NCBI GenBank assembly: GCA_963082975.1
Contig: OY720344.1
Span: 92,138,538 to 92,202,537, forward strand
Direction of reading: 5' to 3'
Origin: Labia minor
Taxonomy: Eukaryota; Arthropoda; Insecta; Dermaptera; Spongiphoridae
Length of the DNA: 64,000 bases
In this document: one piece after another, positions 21,309 to 33,955 of the stretch
Layout: each line of letters begins with the position of its first letter
Numbering within the stretch: the first letter of the stretch is position 1
Translations under genes and position numbers: made by a program
Notes under the pieces: generated by a model
What the model was told of the DNA's origin: nothing
Seen by the model: the letters and a program-made list of their open reading frames with translations, nothing else
Databases searched by the model: none

Positions 21309-22457
21309 AAAATATATAATGTGTTGATAATTTTTTGAAAGATATAATTGAGTATATTAAGATAAATTTTATACTAATAAATTAAAAGAAATAATATTTA
21401 TAGTTTCTTCAATTTTTTAATTGTTAAATTATATTATTACGTTGCTAACTTCAAGGACATAATTTTGGTTTATGTCATGAAAGTTAAATTTATATCAAAG
21501 AGAATTATTTTTAAAAATCAAATAATAATCCTTAATTAATAATAATAATAATATTATTCAAATTAACATATATAATGTTTTCAAAACCACTTTGTAATGT
21601 AATGATTTGAAGATTTATATTGATATTAATTAATTATTTAAATTAAGAAAAAACAATTAAAATAATGTTTCAAGAGATCTATCTAATTTTTCAATGTAAT
21701 CTATCTATCTTCACCTAAAAAAGTTTCTAAAATTTCATAAAAATCTTGTGCACAATTTTTAAGATCAGAAATATATACCTGTATACAATTTTTTCTTGTA
21801 TAATAAGATTAAATAGATAGAGTAACTTTTTTAAATCAATAATTATAATATTTTTTTCTTAACTAGAACATTCTATTTATTCTAGTAGGGCCACATGGCA
21901 AACTTTAACCAATCTATTCAAAGTGAGCTCTCTAAAATTATGTTGTTCTAAGTTTGTTACGGAAAGTTAACAGCCTCTAGGTCCAATTAAAAGCTTAATC
22001 ACTAATTAAAAAACGGGAGGTGTAGCTTTAATTTTGACAATGTGCTTTTACCTGATGAAAGAAGAAGAATTCTATTTAAATTATCGATGAATAATCAAAG
22101 GGGGATTGTCAATCTTTCCAAAAGAGGCTTTCTTTAAAGTTAAATTAATGTTCATGTCGCAAGTCGGAAAGTGAGAAATATTTCGTTTGAAAAACGATTA
22201 TATATATATGTATAGATGAAAAAGGTTTCTAATTTTTTTTTAAAGGTGGTTCGTATTTATTCAAACAAATCCCTTCTAGGGATTTAATATTTTTAATTAA
22301 AATGTTCTTTTTTTTATTATATATTTTTCTAAAGGTATTTTGACCTTTTATTCATATATTATTTTTTTAGAATCTCCCATACTTCCGAAAAATATAATAA
22401 TATTATATGGTATAATATTATATTTTCAAAATTAATTAGTAAATCAATGTTGCTAAC
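21309..22457. other. Host intron, AT-rich
   Basis: About 1.1 kb of intron downstream (minus strand) of the exon at 22458-22861. No element termini seen. Confidence 0.4.
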
Positions 22458-22861
22458 CTGGCGAGGACCCCTCCGGCTATAATTAACAAGGTGACGATGA
22501 CAGAAGCGAGGACTAGCAAGCTTGTCTCCTGAACTTGTCGGTTGTCATTGTCATTATGATTATTGGATGTGCACCAGTCGCCTGGAAAACACCCACTTGC
22601 CAAATCATGCAAGTGTCTTCGACTGGTGTTACCCTTACTGGACGTCCAATCATTCACTAAACTTGTTATTCCGGTATCAGTGACCGATAGGATGGATCTC
22701 CAATGACCTGCTGAACCCTCACGAACCTCCATCCAGTCGTATAACAGCAATCGGCTGGGAAACGTTGCAGCTGAAAGGGTGAGATTGCGATCGCTTCCCC
22801 GGGAAGCTCGGTCTCTCAACCAAAGAAGAGCACGTCGTGTTTGGACCCAAGACTCTGACGC
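22458..22861 (-). CDS. Exon: membrane-proximal ectodomain and transmembrane helix of receptor guanylyl cyclase
   Basis: On the minus strand a TTGATTCCAG acceptor is followed by 134 open codons plus 2 nt, ending at CCAG|GTTAGC. It is among the GC-richest stretches in the window and uses mixed codons, unlike the random AT-rich open frames around it. The peptide begins ASESWVQTRRALLWLRDR, has an N-glycosylation site (NLT) and two cysteines in a CFPGDWC motif, and near its end carries one membrane helix, LLVLASVIVTLLIIAGGVLA. The start phase (0) matches the end of the exon at 45271-45527, and the end phase (2) matches the start of the exon at 4022-4118. Topology is a type I receptor whose ligand-binding ectodomain is to the left of the helix. 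The guanylyl cyclase identity comes mainly from the next exon; this one alone would be an unknown membrane protein. An alternative reading through the donor stops after 8 codons. Confidence 0.78.
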
Positions 22862-23200
22862 CTGGAATCAAACAAATTACATAAAATTATTAATAAATAA
22901 TTCATTTAATTCAAATTCAATTCAATTTTAATGTTTTTCATTTGAAATTGAAGATAATGAGTTTTTAACTGAAGATTGGATTCATTTTTTAATATTCATT
23001 TTTCAAGGAAAAGAAAAAGATTATACAATGGAATTTCTGCCAATTTGTAGATTTATATTTTATCAGTAAATAACAAAATTAATAAATAATGGATACAAAT
23101 CATTAAAAATACATTTAGAATCCTTTAAAAGAACAATTTTCAAATTATGACTAATGTTTAGTTTCTCACAAAGATATTGAAATTTTTAAACTCATCTTTT
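22862..23200. other. Host intron, AT-rich
   Basis: Start of the large (about 22.4 kb) intron between the exons at 45271 and 22458. Nothing recognised here beyond the acceptor of the following exon. Confidence 0.4.
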
Positions 23201-23747
23201 TACTACTATTGAGATCACGAAAATTTTCGATATCGAGATTTTGAAGTTTTTATACGTTTTGAATGTCCCTGAGTCATTTTCAGTAAGGTTGAAAAAGATG
23301 TCTGAATATATATATATATATGTGTGTGTGTATGTGTGTATGTAGACAAGATTACGCATAAACGGTTTGAGCTAGAATAATGAAATTTGGTATCAACTTT
23401 TGAGAAATGTAGTTCTGCCGGAAGAGGGTCATTACCTAACACGTTGATTTTTTTTCTCTAAAGTGACCGTAAAAATAAAGATAAAGGATGTTTGATAGTT
23501 TTTCATATGATTAAAAGTTGTATAAAACTGCTATATATAGAATTTCAGCTGGATTGATTCGTTGAAAGTTACGAAATTAATTTTTAACACTGCAAATCAC
23601 GCGCCAACATGTGACGTTGTGCCATCAACAAAAAGCCAAACATAATAAATATTATTTATTAATTTTAATTTATAATTTAATTTAAATATAATGTATGTTA
23701 TTTAATCCAATTTAAATTTGCGAGATAGTCGAGTGGAGACACTCCAG
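23201..23747 (+). mobile_element. HINE family A copy
   Basis: It runs from a degenerate 5' end (TACTACTATTGAGATCACG) to a good 3' end, GCGAGATAGTCGAGTGGAG, closing the GAGTG-GAGA-CACTC hairpin before CCAG. It has a short TA/TG microsatellite near 23308-23345 where other copies have longer CA/TG runs. Slightly deleted compared with the copy at 46178. Confidence 0.78.
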
Positions 23748-24840
23748 ATTTTCTCTCATATGCTTGGTAAAAATTTTAAAAAATTGTATAATCCTTAGAG
23801 TAGCTCATTTGAGAACTTAAAGTTCAAAAATCATCAAGTTTATAAAAATTTAAAAATAAAAAATTTCCAGTTATGAATAATGTGAAGACTGACTTTAATA
23901 TGCATAAATCATAGAAGATGGAAGACTATTTAAAAACAATTTTGATAATTATTTATTTATTTAAATGACTCTAAATATAACCATTTAGTATGATACAAAA
24001 TTGCATAATAGGTAATATGTATAACAATCTATAACAATATAAAACTAAAAAATTAAAATAAAATAGTATTTTTAAGACTTTTTCAAAGAACATATTAGGA
24101 GTGATCTATAGAACATTTAATTTCAATGATAGATAATAAATTATTATTTAAACTTCCTTCTCTATTCGCTTTATGTGAAAGAAAAAAAAATATACCACTC
24201 CATTTCACACGAATCCATCGAAAATTTAAGTTTCTGGAGTAGTTTGAATAACCTTAATTAGTGAGGTGGAACGGATTTACTTCGTAAACGACCCTGTCGA
24301 TTCTTTTATCCTGATTACTTTTCCCATTTTCAAATCGATAAACGGGCTATTTTTTCGGGACAATGGTTTTTGAGGAAGACATTCTTTACCAGATCTTTTT
24401 CTATGGACGAATTCTTTGAGAAAGAGAGAGAGGGAACAAAAGCTGATAAGAAAACGGCCGTGTTAAGCAAGAGACCGGGAACCATTCTACTTGAAGTCCA
24501 AAATTCTATGCCATTCACTAAATATCTATTTAAAATATTCTTTATTTGTACAATAATTTTTATTTATTTTTTTTTAATTAGTTGATCATTAATTATTTTA
24601 AATAAATAAATAAAAATAAATAATATGTTTGAAAGAAAATGATATTACATATAGATTCATCACATACGAATAAACTAAAAAATAAATACATATTGTAAAT
24701 GTTTTTAGATAGAATTATGAAAGGGAATTTTTCTTTCTACTTAAAAAATTAAACATTCATAATAATTTAATCATTTAAATAAATAATTATCATTTTTATT
24801 TAAAAAATGAATATGAAATTTAAAATTGAATAATAATAAT
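23748..24840. other. Host intron; GC-richer patch at 24220-24520
   Basis: Mostly AT-rich. The patch at about 24220-24520 is more complex, and both strands hold short open frames (71 codons on plus, 62 on minus), but neither has splice signals or motifs I recognise. It might be conserved non-coding DNA or an old repeat. Confidence 0.3.
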
Positions 24841-24886
24841 AATCTATCTATCTATCTATCTCTGTGGCTCTACGGAACTCGAAAGT
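24841..24886 (-). mobile_element. LINE 3' tail, very short fragment
   Basis: TATCTATCTATCTCTGTGG then CTCTACGGAACTCGAAAG is the reverse complement of the LINE 3' end seen at 2120-2160 and 36530-36568. Only about 46 bp of the element inserted, an extreme case of 5' truncation. Confidence 0.8.
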
Positions 24887-26940
24887 ATAATAATAATAGT
24901 AATAATAATAATGATAATAAATAAAATATAATCTTTTAATTTCGACATTTCAAAACCAACTCATGACGGTAAAAGTAAGACAGACACACAACATATGACT
25001 ACTATATTTGATGTTTATATGTGATATAATTATGAATAATTATGTATATATGTAATATAATTATGAATAATTGAATAATAATCACTTATAGAAATTATTT
25101 ATATTTGATTATTAATAAATATTTATTTTATTTAAAAGATTTTGAAAAAATTTCATTTTGCCATCATAGGTATGAATATATGATTACAAGATTAAAAATA
25201 TCAATTAACAATTGTATTTTATTTTCTTTTTACAAAATAATTATATAATTATAGATATTATTAAAACAATTATATTAATACATTGCCAATAGAGAATAGA
25301 TGAGATTAAAATATATTTTTAAATGTATTATTATTTATAACTTCGAATAAAATTTGGTAAATTCATATAATATATTTTATTGCCTATTTAAAAAAAAAAT
25401 ATTTGTTTATTATTAGTATCAGTTTAGAAAAATATGATTAATAAAATTGTGATCTTAAAACAATTATTAAAAAGATCTAAACTATTCATCTAAGCGGGAA
25501 AGCAAGTGAATTGATAAATGGTTGAGTTTATTTTTAAAATTTAAGGGTTTCTGAATATTTTAGAATTTAATTAAAGTTTAGGTTTTAATAATTAATTTAT
25601 TCTCAGATATTTGACGACTCCATCTTAAATAAATATTGAGCCTTTTCTCAAGGCTGCAAAATCGTTCAAGTGTCAGAACTAGAAAATTTAACTAAATAAC
25701 TATGACACTAATCCAATTACTAATTATAATTTTGTTATGACCTAGATCTATCTTGCTCTATTAATATTGTATGGAAATCAATAAACTTGTCTTTCCAAAA
25801 TTTTGTTTTTTAAAATATTATATCCATGTAGGCCACAAACAAATGAAATTTAAAACTCGAAGTACAAGTAAATATTTTGTATGTGTATTCATCTGATTAT
25901 ACAATATATAGAATATATCAAATTCTCGTTTTTTTTTCTAGTTTTTTGCTTAGATTTGATTTTAAACGTTTTTAGATTAACTCGGAATTTGAATTTCAAA
26001 TTATTTTCTTTATTAATGAAAAAATATGATATTCTATTATGGGTTTATTTTAATTTCAATTGAATCTTTTGTATTGATGTCAGATTTTATGGTTCTTAAT
26101 GGGATGATAATTTTAAAATTTTTAGCTAAGATTCTATTTTAGATAATTGAAATAAGTTTACTTTTTTGACGCTTATTTAGAGAATTTTTTTCATTAGAAC
26201 TCCCTAACAAATATAATTTTATTTATTCAAACTTTTTATAATTAATTTTATAAACTCTATTCATTGAAATAGTAGATGTTTGAGCAAAACAACCTCTATT
26301 AGTATAAAATTCAATAAAAAATATACTCGTTTATATACTAATTTCTTCATTAACTTCTATTTCATATTTACTGATCTTTATTCAATCTTTTTATAAAAGT
26401 TGAAAAACAAAAACAAAAACAAAATATTTCTATAAAAAAGAGATTGATTCTTTTTAAATCATTAAGAATATTGTATTATTTAGAAAAAAAAGAATATAAT
26501 GATAAAATAAAAACATCTAGTTGATTTTTTGGTTCAACACGCATCCCCGTCCATCGCTTGTGAGTTGTTTTCTCGACTCGAGCACCATCAACTGTTCTTT
26601 ACAGAGAAATCGATCTTTTTTTTGAAGATTCTACATCCTGAAGGCATTTTCTCTGTCAGGGTCTGTTTAGCCCTGGGGCATTAAAGAGCTTGTATTGGTT
26701 AAGTGCCAGGAGACTTTATTAGTACAATTTTCCTCTGATCATGGCAAAAGGTCGTATGGTTTTTATGTCAACTTTAAATGATAATTTTTATTTTTCAACA
26801 ACTCTTATCTAATAAATTTATAAATAGATAAAAATAAATACACAATTAAAGAGTTAAATAGTTTTAAAAAGTATATAAATAATTTTTAAATTATTTTTGG
26901 ATGTTAAATTTATTAAATAAATAAAATAAATTTATTAATA
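24887..26940. other. Host intron, AT-rich
   Basis: About 2 kb with AAT-type simple repeats near 24885-24925. A GC-richer stretch at 26530-26760 contains no element ends or exon I can support. Confidence 0.35.
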
Positions 26941-27065
26941 CTAGCTTCACTCCTAGACGGGGGCTTTGCCCCCTGTATCCCCGATGTAATACATAACAAT
27001 TTGTTGAAAGTCTGTATGCGGAAGATTTTAATTCATTTTAATTCTATCAGTATATTAAAATATTC
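26941..27065 (-). mobile_element. Helitron 3' end, truncated or worn copy
   Basis: Read on the minus strand the piece ends GGGGGCAAAGCCCCCG, TCTAGGAGTG, AAGCTAG and then T, matching the 3' part of the Helitron at 56672-59127 and its CTAG|T boundary. The GAGCGCC hairpin close to the end is missing, while the GGGGGC/GCCCCC palindrome is kept. Upstream similarity (AGACTTTCAACAAATTGT) extends to about 27065. A 5' TC end was not found before the pogo-like element at 27571. Confidence 0.65.
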
Positions 27066-27568
27066 ATATCCACGACGGGGTTCAGTGAATATAACTCCTT
27101 TGTTGATCACTCTTGAGTAGCATATCTTCTTTTTCCGACTTTTAAATTGTCTGTATACCATATTCATAATGATAACATGAAAATTTCTGTATAGATGTCC
27201 TCAGAAAAATGAACATGGTCTAGTAAACCAATGTTTAATTTATATAATCATAGGTTATCTTAGTTAAAAAAATATGTAATAAAAATTAATAAAATGGGCT
27301 ACCTTATAAATTCTTACTACTATGTAGATACTTTTTAGTGATATTTACAACAAATACAAAGTAACAAAATATGTCAAGAAATAAATAATTCTATAAAATA
27401 TGTGTATAAAGAAAATGGCAATTCAATATCATCAACAAAACAGACTTATTTTTTTCCGAGATAACCATCCTTAGTCAATCGACGTTTTCTCTCATTTGAA
27501 TTTTTGTTTTCACTCAAATTTGCAAATTGCACATTTTTTCAAAATATAAATTTAAATATAAAAAATAT
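27066..27568. other. Intron, possibly worn Helitron interior
   Basis: Somewhat less AT-rich than its neighbours near 27070-27240 and could be the interior of the Helitron copy ending at 26941. No diagnostic motif. Confidence 0.3.
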
Positions 27569-27570
27569 TA

Positions 27571-29428
27571 GGGTGACCCAGCCAGTAGTTGAACCCCTTC
27601 CAGTAGTTGAACAAATTACCAAAAATCCTCCTAAATCTCAAGAGGAAACATGCTTGGAACGTGAAATTTTATTTTATTTTTAAGTTGTTATGTTGTCACA
27701 ACTGAAACACCTATCGTCTGCTGCACGTGACTTAAGAACTTAGAGATATTATTTTTTTTCTCAAATGAAATGCTTGTTTTTGCATTCACGACTAGTCCAC
27801 TGAAAATACGATAAGCAAAAGTAATCCACGTGCATCCTAGTCATTTTTAGAGATATTTTTACCGAATTGGTCTTAAATTAAAGCTAAAGGACTACATTTT
27901 GAAGCATGATATTAAGGTATAGATATTTTTTATTTTTTAGAGCTCTAAACTGACTGTTCAACTAATGGCACTGTTAAAATGCACAAATTCCAGTAATTGA
28001 ACAGTGGTGTTCAATTACTGGCTTTGAGAAGTCCAATGGTTGAACAGTATAACAATAACTGATTGTCAACTTGCATCTAGTGGTGTATCACTCTATAATG
28101 CAGGGGGAAGAGTGGGAGGGTAATATTGAGGTCCGTGAACTGTGTTTCAGTTTTGGAAAAGGCTTCGGAGCAAATGTCTTAATGAAACTCAGACAAATGG
28201 CCTTTTGTCTGAGTGTATTGAAAAAGAGCCCGAAATTGATCATAATTTTGATGCCTCACCTTCAGCATTGAATGTTAGTGCAATCCAAGCAACACTTTCA
28301 AGACAAACGGACTCGCCTAAAGTCGTAGGGACTGAAGTCAGTCCTGCGTTTGCTGACGCTATATTATGGCCACATGAATCTCCACAAAAGACTAAAACAA
28401 CAAGGCGACGCTTACCTTACACAACAATTTCAAAGCAATGGATTACATCTTTTGAAGACAAGAAGAAAGAAAAAGCAGAGAAGGAAAAGGAAAAGAAAAG
28501 AAGAATTCAGGAAAGGCTAGATAAGAAAGAGAAACTCGATAAAAAGAAGCAAGAAAAACTTCGAGTTTCTAGTAAACGACAGCGACGTGTCAGTACCCCG
28601 GACAGCTCTGAGTCTAGCGTCGAAGTATCGTCGGGCACGAATCCGAGAGTGATGACAATGGGCATAACTGGCAGCCAGTACAGAAGCAAGTAGAAGAGCA
28701 TGTGATTATTGTATACGAGGACAAATATTTCCCAGGCATAATACTGAAAATCGATGAAGATAGTGCAAGAGTGTCCTCAATGGCCAAATCAATGGAAATG
28801 GCCAAAAAAAGCATTGTTTCCTATTGTGAGCCGACAAAAATCAGTAAAACCAGGAATCTGTATGCAGTACCGGAACTCGACTCCCAAAGCAATTTCGTAT
28901 CAAAAGTTTAAAAAATTTTAAAAATATTTTTAATTTTGTATCTTATATATATATTGCCGATTGGTGTTTGTTTGAAATAAATAAATAAATAAATATATGT
29001 ATTATTGTTATTATTATTATTATTATAATTTAAACAGTGAGCAATGTTTGGAATGTGAATCAGCCTTGTATTGTGTTATCAGTGCACAAGCTATAGGCCT
29101 AGATATTTGTTAAGTCGTTTTGGATGTGTACCTAAACTTAAAATAAAAAAAAAACTATGAAATAACGGGTGTTCAATTACTGGAATATCGAGCGTTCAGA
29201 AACTGGACCTGTCTGTTCAAACACTGGGAAAAAATCATAAAAAATGTTGTGAATTTTTTTTTGCTTTTTATTTTTCAGTTAAGCACTGTTTAATAATTTT
29301 TTTAATAACTACAATAATAAAGCTTTGTTAAAAATCAATTAGCTTAGTTTTACGGCTAATAGTATAGAACATACAACAGGATCCGTGGTAAACTGGCTTT
29401 ATTTGTTCAACTACTGGCTGGGTCACCC
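27571..29428 (+). mobile_element. pogo-like (Tc1/mariner superfamily) transposon, internally deleted
   Basis: TA on both sides (27569-27570, 29429-29430) and a perfect 24-bp terminal inverted repeat starting GGGTGACCCAGCCAGT. A motif of the form CCAGTA(G/A)TTGAAC is repeated at least nine times near the two ends, pointing inward or outward (27583, 27600, 27990, 28009, 28032, 29170, 29194, 29216, 29406). These look like subterminal transposase-binding sites. The transposase C-terminus is at 28142-28911. The DDE core and N-terminal DNA-binding domain are not visible, so the 1.86-kb element is a deletion derivative. Confidence 0.82.
28142..28911 (+). pseudogene. Transposase C-terminal region with basic helix and SH3/Tudor-like tail
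   Basis: The first frame (28142-28693) has TSPKVVG-like spacer sequence, then RRRLPYTTISKQWITSFED followed by a long Lys/Glu helix (KEKKRRIQERLDKKEKLDKK). That layout is common at the C-terminus of pogo/Tigger-type transposases (SKKWxxxxEEKxxKK). A frameshift of one base around 28640-28690 leads into a second segment, VEEHVIIVYEDKYFPGIIL, ending at 28911. Its V-xYEDxYFPGxI pattern is like a small SH3/Tudor-type barrel found at the tail of several arthropod transposases. The pieces upstream of 28142 do not show the catalytic triad. Not functional as it stands. Confidence 0.6.
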
Positions 29429-29430
29429 TA

Positions 29431-31618
29431 CTTTGTTTTAAAAAATATTAATCAATTAATTTAATTTAATTTTATTTTTAATCTTATAGAACATTAGAAC
29501 TTAAAATAAAAATTTAAATATTATTATAAACATTCTTTGTTTGGAAATTTGTAGAATATTTAATTTTATATTGAGTGTCAACTTCTTAACTGAGCCACCA
29601 GAGGCACCACATGTGTTGGGAACGGATCAACTTTTTTGAAATTTTCAACCTTAAACCTTATCCTTGGGTCATGACGGTTCTAATGGTTCTAATGATACCC
29701 CGAACCATTAAGATCCATAAAGCCGTTTAGAAGGAGTTTAGGATTGCGTAGTTGTTTAATTATAAAAATATGTATTTTATTATTACGTTTTTCTCAACTT
29801 CACTTGGCGTCCGCCTCTCTGTCTGTGTGTTCGCTCTTCTGACAAATTGAAATCAATTTTTTATCATCTTAATATTGAAAGAGACTTTTGAAAATTTTTA
29901 TAGATATTTCAATCGATCTATAGAAGGTATAGCATAAATATAATTGAATTATAATTAATTACTTTTAGTAACTAACTCCTTTTGTATTGCTCCGATTAAT
30001 TTTTTTTCAACGGATTTTTAAGAATAAATATTGATTTCAGGATAGATTTTCATTTTGAACGTATTTAAAAAATTTTTATAGCATTAAAATTAATGATGAA
30101 TTCTTATTAATCAGTTGTTTCGCCAATGAGGGGAGGTTTCTTCCCCTCAAATGGCAAAGAGGAAGTAACCTTTTATGATATATGTCCCGGAGAGAAAATT
30201 AAACAGAGCATTGAACACTGTTTCAGAAGGCTCATAAGACTGTCCCCCACCTGTTCATATTGTCTTCATAAAAAATGCTGACAAATTTTTTTATCATGCA
30301 ATAAAATTGATAGGTTAGAGCTAATTATCTTTTATTATTTTTCACCGTAATATATTTATATCAAAGTATGTATCAAAATTTAAAAGAATTTTTATTAAAT
30401 TTACATATTATCAATCAAATCCAAAATGGTTGATTATATTAGAAGAAATAGTGTTACTTGTTAATTAAGTGTTTAGCGTGGTATGTTTCTATATATATGA
30501 ATTATAGCTCTATAGGAGTATGTGATAGAACTGTCTTTTAAATATATAGATAATTAAATGTTATCATTGTTTTTTACTTATTTGTTCTTTTTTATTAGAG
30601 ATCAAATTCACAATGAATTATATTTTCAATTTTTATATTAAATTATTGATTTTTAAGAGGTTCGAAGAGGAGTTTTCTCTAACTGGAAGATCAGAACAAT
30701 ACTTATTTAGCTTTAGTCCTTTATAATTTATATTTGGTGATCAAATACATTTTTATAATAATTCATTGTTAAAATTAAATGTATAGATAAGTTCAAATGC
30801 AAAGTATACTAAGGCTAAATTACAATATTATAATCTAAATTTTAATTCTTTACCGAAAAGTGGTGCTTTTTTTTATTTCTATATAAAAAAATCTCAAAAT
30901 TCATGCTTATTTGAACTTGTTGCAATTTAGAAGTTCATGCTTTTATAAAGTTAAATATGGTACGAGTATTAATAGACTTTACCAAAGTATAAAGAAAACG
31001 AGACAGAGAGAGAAGTTTATTGAAAGTTCAATTGTTGAGGGAAATGCATATATAGTGTGTAAAGTGAACAAAAACTTTCTATCTAAATTTTCTATTCATC
31101 AATTTTAAACCATGTAATAAAAATTTAGAAAAAGGAAGGGAACAAGACAACATTCAAAATTAAATCTTTACTCAATAATTAAACATAAATTTAATGTTAG
31201 TGCATATGTTTTCAAAAACATTATAAACCTCATTGTTCCTCTTGCGATTTTATTAAATTCATTTGGCAGATTTCTGTTTTTGTTTTTTATCAACAAATTT
31301 GCACTATTTATTGATCCGAAAATGTATTTGTATTAGTTTTCTTTTGGGATGAATTTGATTATATTTGGTGTCAAAATTATATAATATAAATATAAAGTGG
31401 TCGAGGTTTTTTTACTTTCGCAAAAAATACTGCAAAAATATGCCGAAAAATTTGCGAAGTGTACGGTGAGAATGCTCCGACTTTAATTTGCGAAATTATT
31501 TATTTATTTTTTTTATATAAAAATATTTCATTTATTTTATATTATATTTATTATTAACAAATTTTATTTATATATAGTTAATTAAAATTAAAAGTATTAG
31601 TATATAATTATACCGTAT
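29431..31618. other. Host intron, AT-rich
   Basis: About 2.2 kb. The patch 29585-29830 is GC-richer and contains repeated GGTTCTAATGGTTCTAATG, but no repeat ends were recognised. A short perfect hairpin, GAGGGGA...TCCCCTC, lies at about 30127-30148. No genes seen. Confidence 0.35.
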
Positions 31619-31620
31619 AA

Positions 31621-32085
31621 CAGAGGTTCTTAAACCTTTGTACTCCGCGGACCCCCACTTGAAAAAAAAATTTTTGACGGACCCCATCCCAACTTTAGGT
31701 ACTTTACGTCATTTTATTAGTTAATTTCTGGCTTACGATCTCATAAGAACAAGGATATATGATGGATATTTCTAACAGTGATTGGTGAATAACGATTTTT
31801 TTGCATATAGTAGAACACATTTTATTAGAAATTATAATATTGAAGAAAGAAAATTCAGCTAAATATGAAGATGGAAACGGTAGGAATAGTTTTCTTGCAC
31901 ATTTCGTTGAATTTCGGTATTTGATCTCTGTTTCCTCACAAAGCCATGCCATCGCTTCTTTTATATTAATTAAAGTTTTAACTGACTCATCATTTTCTCG
32001 TGCACCTGTACGATGGCTTTGCGGACCCCCAGTAAAGGCTTCGCGGACCCCCAGGGGTCCGCGGACCACAGTTTAAGAACCTCTG
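31621..32085 (+). mobile_element. hAT MITE (CAGAGGTTCTTAAAC family), copy 1
   Basis: Terminal repeats CAGAGGTTCTTAAAC are at both ends, with an 8-bp target duplication CCGTATAA / CTGTATAA. CCGCGGACCCCCA motifs recur inside both ends. On the minus strand an open frame contains ESVKTLINIKEAMAWL and ARKLFLPFPSSYLAE, resembling the end of a hAT transposase, so this small element is a deletion derivative of an autonomous hAT that keeps some coding sequence. The copy at 55001 is very similar and inverted. Confidence 0.88.
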
Positions 32086-33764
32086 CTGTATAATGTTATA
32101 AAATATAAATATTAAAAGATTTAATTTATGAAAGGAGATTGAAATATAGATATTAGAATTTATATAAATCACCCCAGGTTTATCAGTTTGAATAGATCTC
32201 ATCCAAATTTATTGCCTGATCTGGAGAGGTTGTCTTTTGAAATTGTAGGGTCATAGTTGGGTGAAAGGTTTAGCCTTTGTAGATTAAATGGTTGTAGTAG
32301 AGGCTAAGTCTGGTTTTACTTTGTATGTAACCGTTGAAGGTTAATAATTTTAAGTGGAAGGAAAGTTGAGTTCTTGTAGGCTAGGAAAAGTTTGCTAAAT
32401 ATGCCCGTCGGAGGTTGAGTAAAGAGAAGATGTAAATTGTAGGACAGCTTGTTCAAGAATTAAGGGGAAGAGGAGATGTTGGTGAGAAAGACTATTTTTT
32501 GTTATCGTTTTATAAAGTTTAAGAGAATTAAATTATTTCTAAATTTTATTATAATAATTATATATATGTGGGATGACGTCACCAGGCAGGAGAAGAGTAA
32601 CGAGTGGGGGGGAGGGAAAGTTCCTAGAGAAACGGCAGACTAGATCAGTTGTTGATTAATTAATGAATTGGAGATAGACTATACGGAAGAGAAGAAAGAT
32701 TTTCAAGGAATTACGAGCCAAAAATAATTATTAAGAATTTGAATTGTTATCTTATGTATTTATATAATTTTGATTTATTAAACGATTAAAGAATTCCAAC
32801 ATATATATATATATATTATTTGTTATTTTTATTTTTCTAATTCAAGAAAATCTTATTTAAATTAACATAATATTAAATTTATTTATTTTTTAAAATAAAT
32901 ATATCTAAGAAACAAAATGACTGTATTTGGAAGAGGTTCTTATCTTTGGAATCAATACTCGTCAATTGCACAAGCTGAATTATTTGCGGTGTTGTTGGTT
33001 GTCCAATGGATGGTCGTCTGAGAATCCTAACAGCTGTTTGACTTGGATAATTTTTACTGATCCTTTCATTGATCTCGAAACATAAAGGCAGTGCAATCTG
33101 GAATTTAAATTTAAAAGGATTTTATTCGAATTTCAACAACGCATATTGAAAACCCCTAATTAAATCCTTAATACTTACTAAAGTAGATATTTAAGAAAAG
33201 ATCAAGTTAGAATATTATAATTTATATAAAAAAATATTCTTATATAACAAAAAATAAATTAATCTTATAATATCATTTAAAATAAAAAAGGTAAAATTAT
33301 AATAAATGATCTTATAGACATGAATATAAAAGAAGTGTAAGGATGAAGGGATGAAATTTTTTAAATCTCATTTTAATGAGACTGTCGAGTTGTTTTTGTA
33401 ACCCATTTTACCTTTACAATTTAAGTTTTCTTTTCACGTACTTTTTCCATTCCTTTTTTCTGTTAGATTTTTTGTTAGTTTTTTTTTCCTTCAATTCTAC
33501 TAATTGTTAAAAATTTAAATAAAGAATTTTTTTCTAATTTAAAAAAATATATATACATACATAATTAATTTCAATTGAATTCATTTTTAACCATTCTTCA
33601 CAATCATTTGCTAAGTTTTGTATATTCTTATTTATTAAATTAAATTTTTAATCTTGAAAAGATACAACACATGATTATGCTTCAGTGGCTGAGTCCCCTT
33701 AAAAAAATAATATATTCTTTTAATATTTTCTACTAATTTTTATCTATATATTATATGTATATTT
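32086..33764. other. Host intron; unassigned GC-richer patches
   Basis: The stretch 32160-32660 is clearly less AT-rich and G-rich on the plus strand (for example GTGGGATGACGTCACCAGG near 32570), but I cannot name it. At 32921-33025 the plus strand reads YSSIAQAELFAVLLVVQW, similar to the AEL motif of an RNase H domain, perhaps a LINE scrap. The rest is AT-rich. Confidence 0.3.
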
Positions 33765-33955
33765 CCGGACTCAAGTCCAGGGCCTGGCAAGGGAATTTCT
33801 CTCAAGCTGGGATCTATAGGAACGAGGTCCACCCAGCCTTCGTGATCAAAATAGTGAAGCTATTTGAAATAAAAAGTCTGATCAAGAAAATCAAGGAGGT
33901 TGAGAGGATCCGTTGTACTGATCACATAACTCCTCTACCGCGCTTAGGTTGCTGA
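33765..33955 (+). mobile_element. SINE, 5'-truncated
   Basis: CTCAAGTCCAGGGCCTGGCA is the B-box region and start of the body, matching GTTCAAGTTCCGGGCCTGAC in the copy at 43970. It continues through TTTCTCTCAAGCTGGGA, GGTCCACCCAGCCTTCGTGATC and ATCAAGAAAATCAAGG. Downstream, 33990-34060 has a further GGTTCGAAATC motif that might be a second tRNA-like head. A possible A box (GTGGCTGAGTCCCC) lies 90 bp upstream, separated by AT-rich sequence. Confidence 0.65.

Noticed and set aside
24330-24585. Overlapping open frames on both strands as a host exon.
   Set aside because: No splice signals, no recognisable motif; mentioned only as a GC-richer patch.
30127-30148. Hairpin GAGGGGA...TCCCCTC as a terminator.
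   Set aside because: A bacterial-type terminator has no role in this eukaryotic context and nothing transcribed ends there; listed only as a short palindrome.
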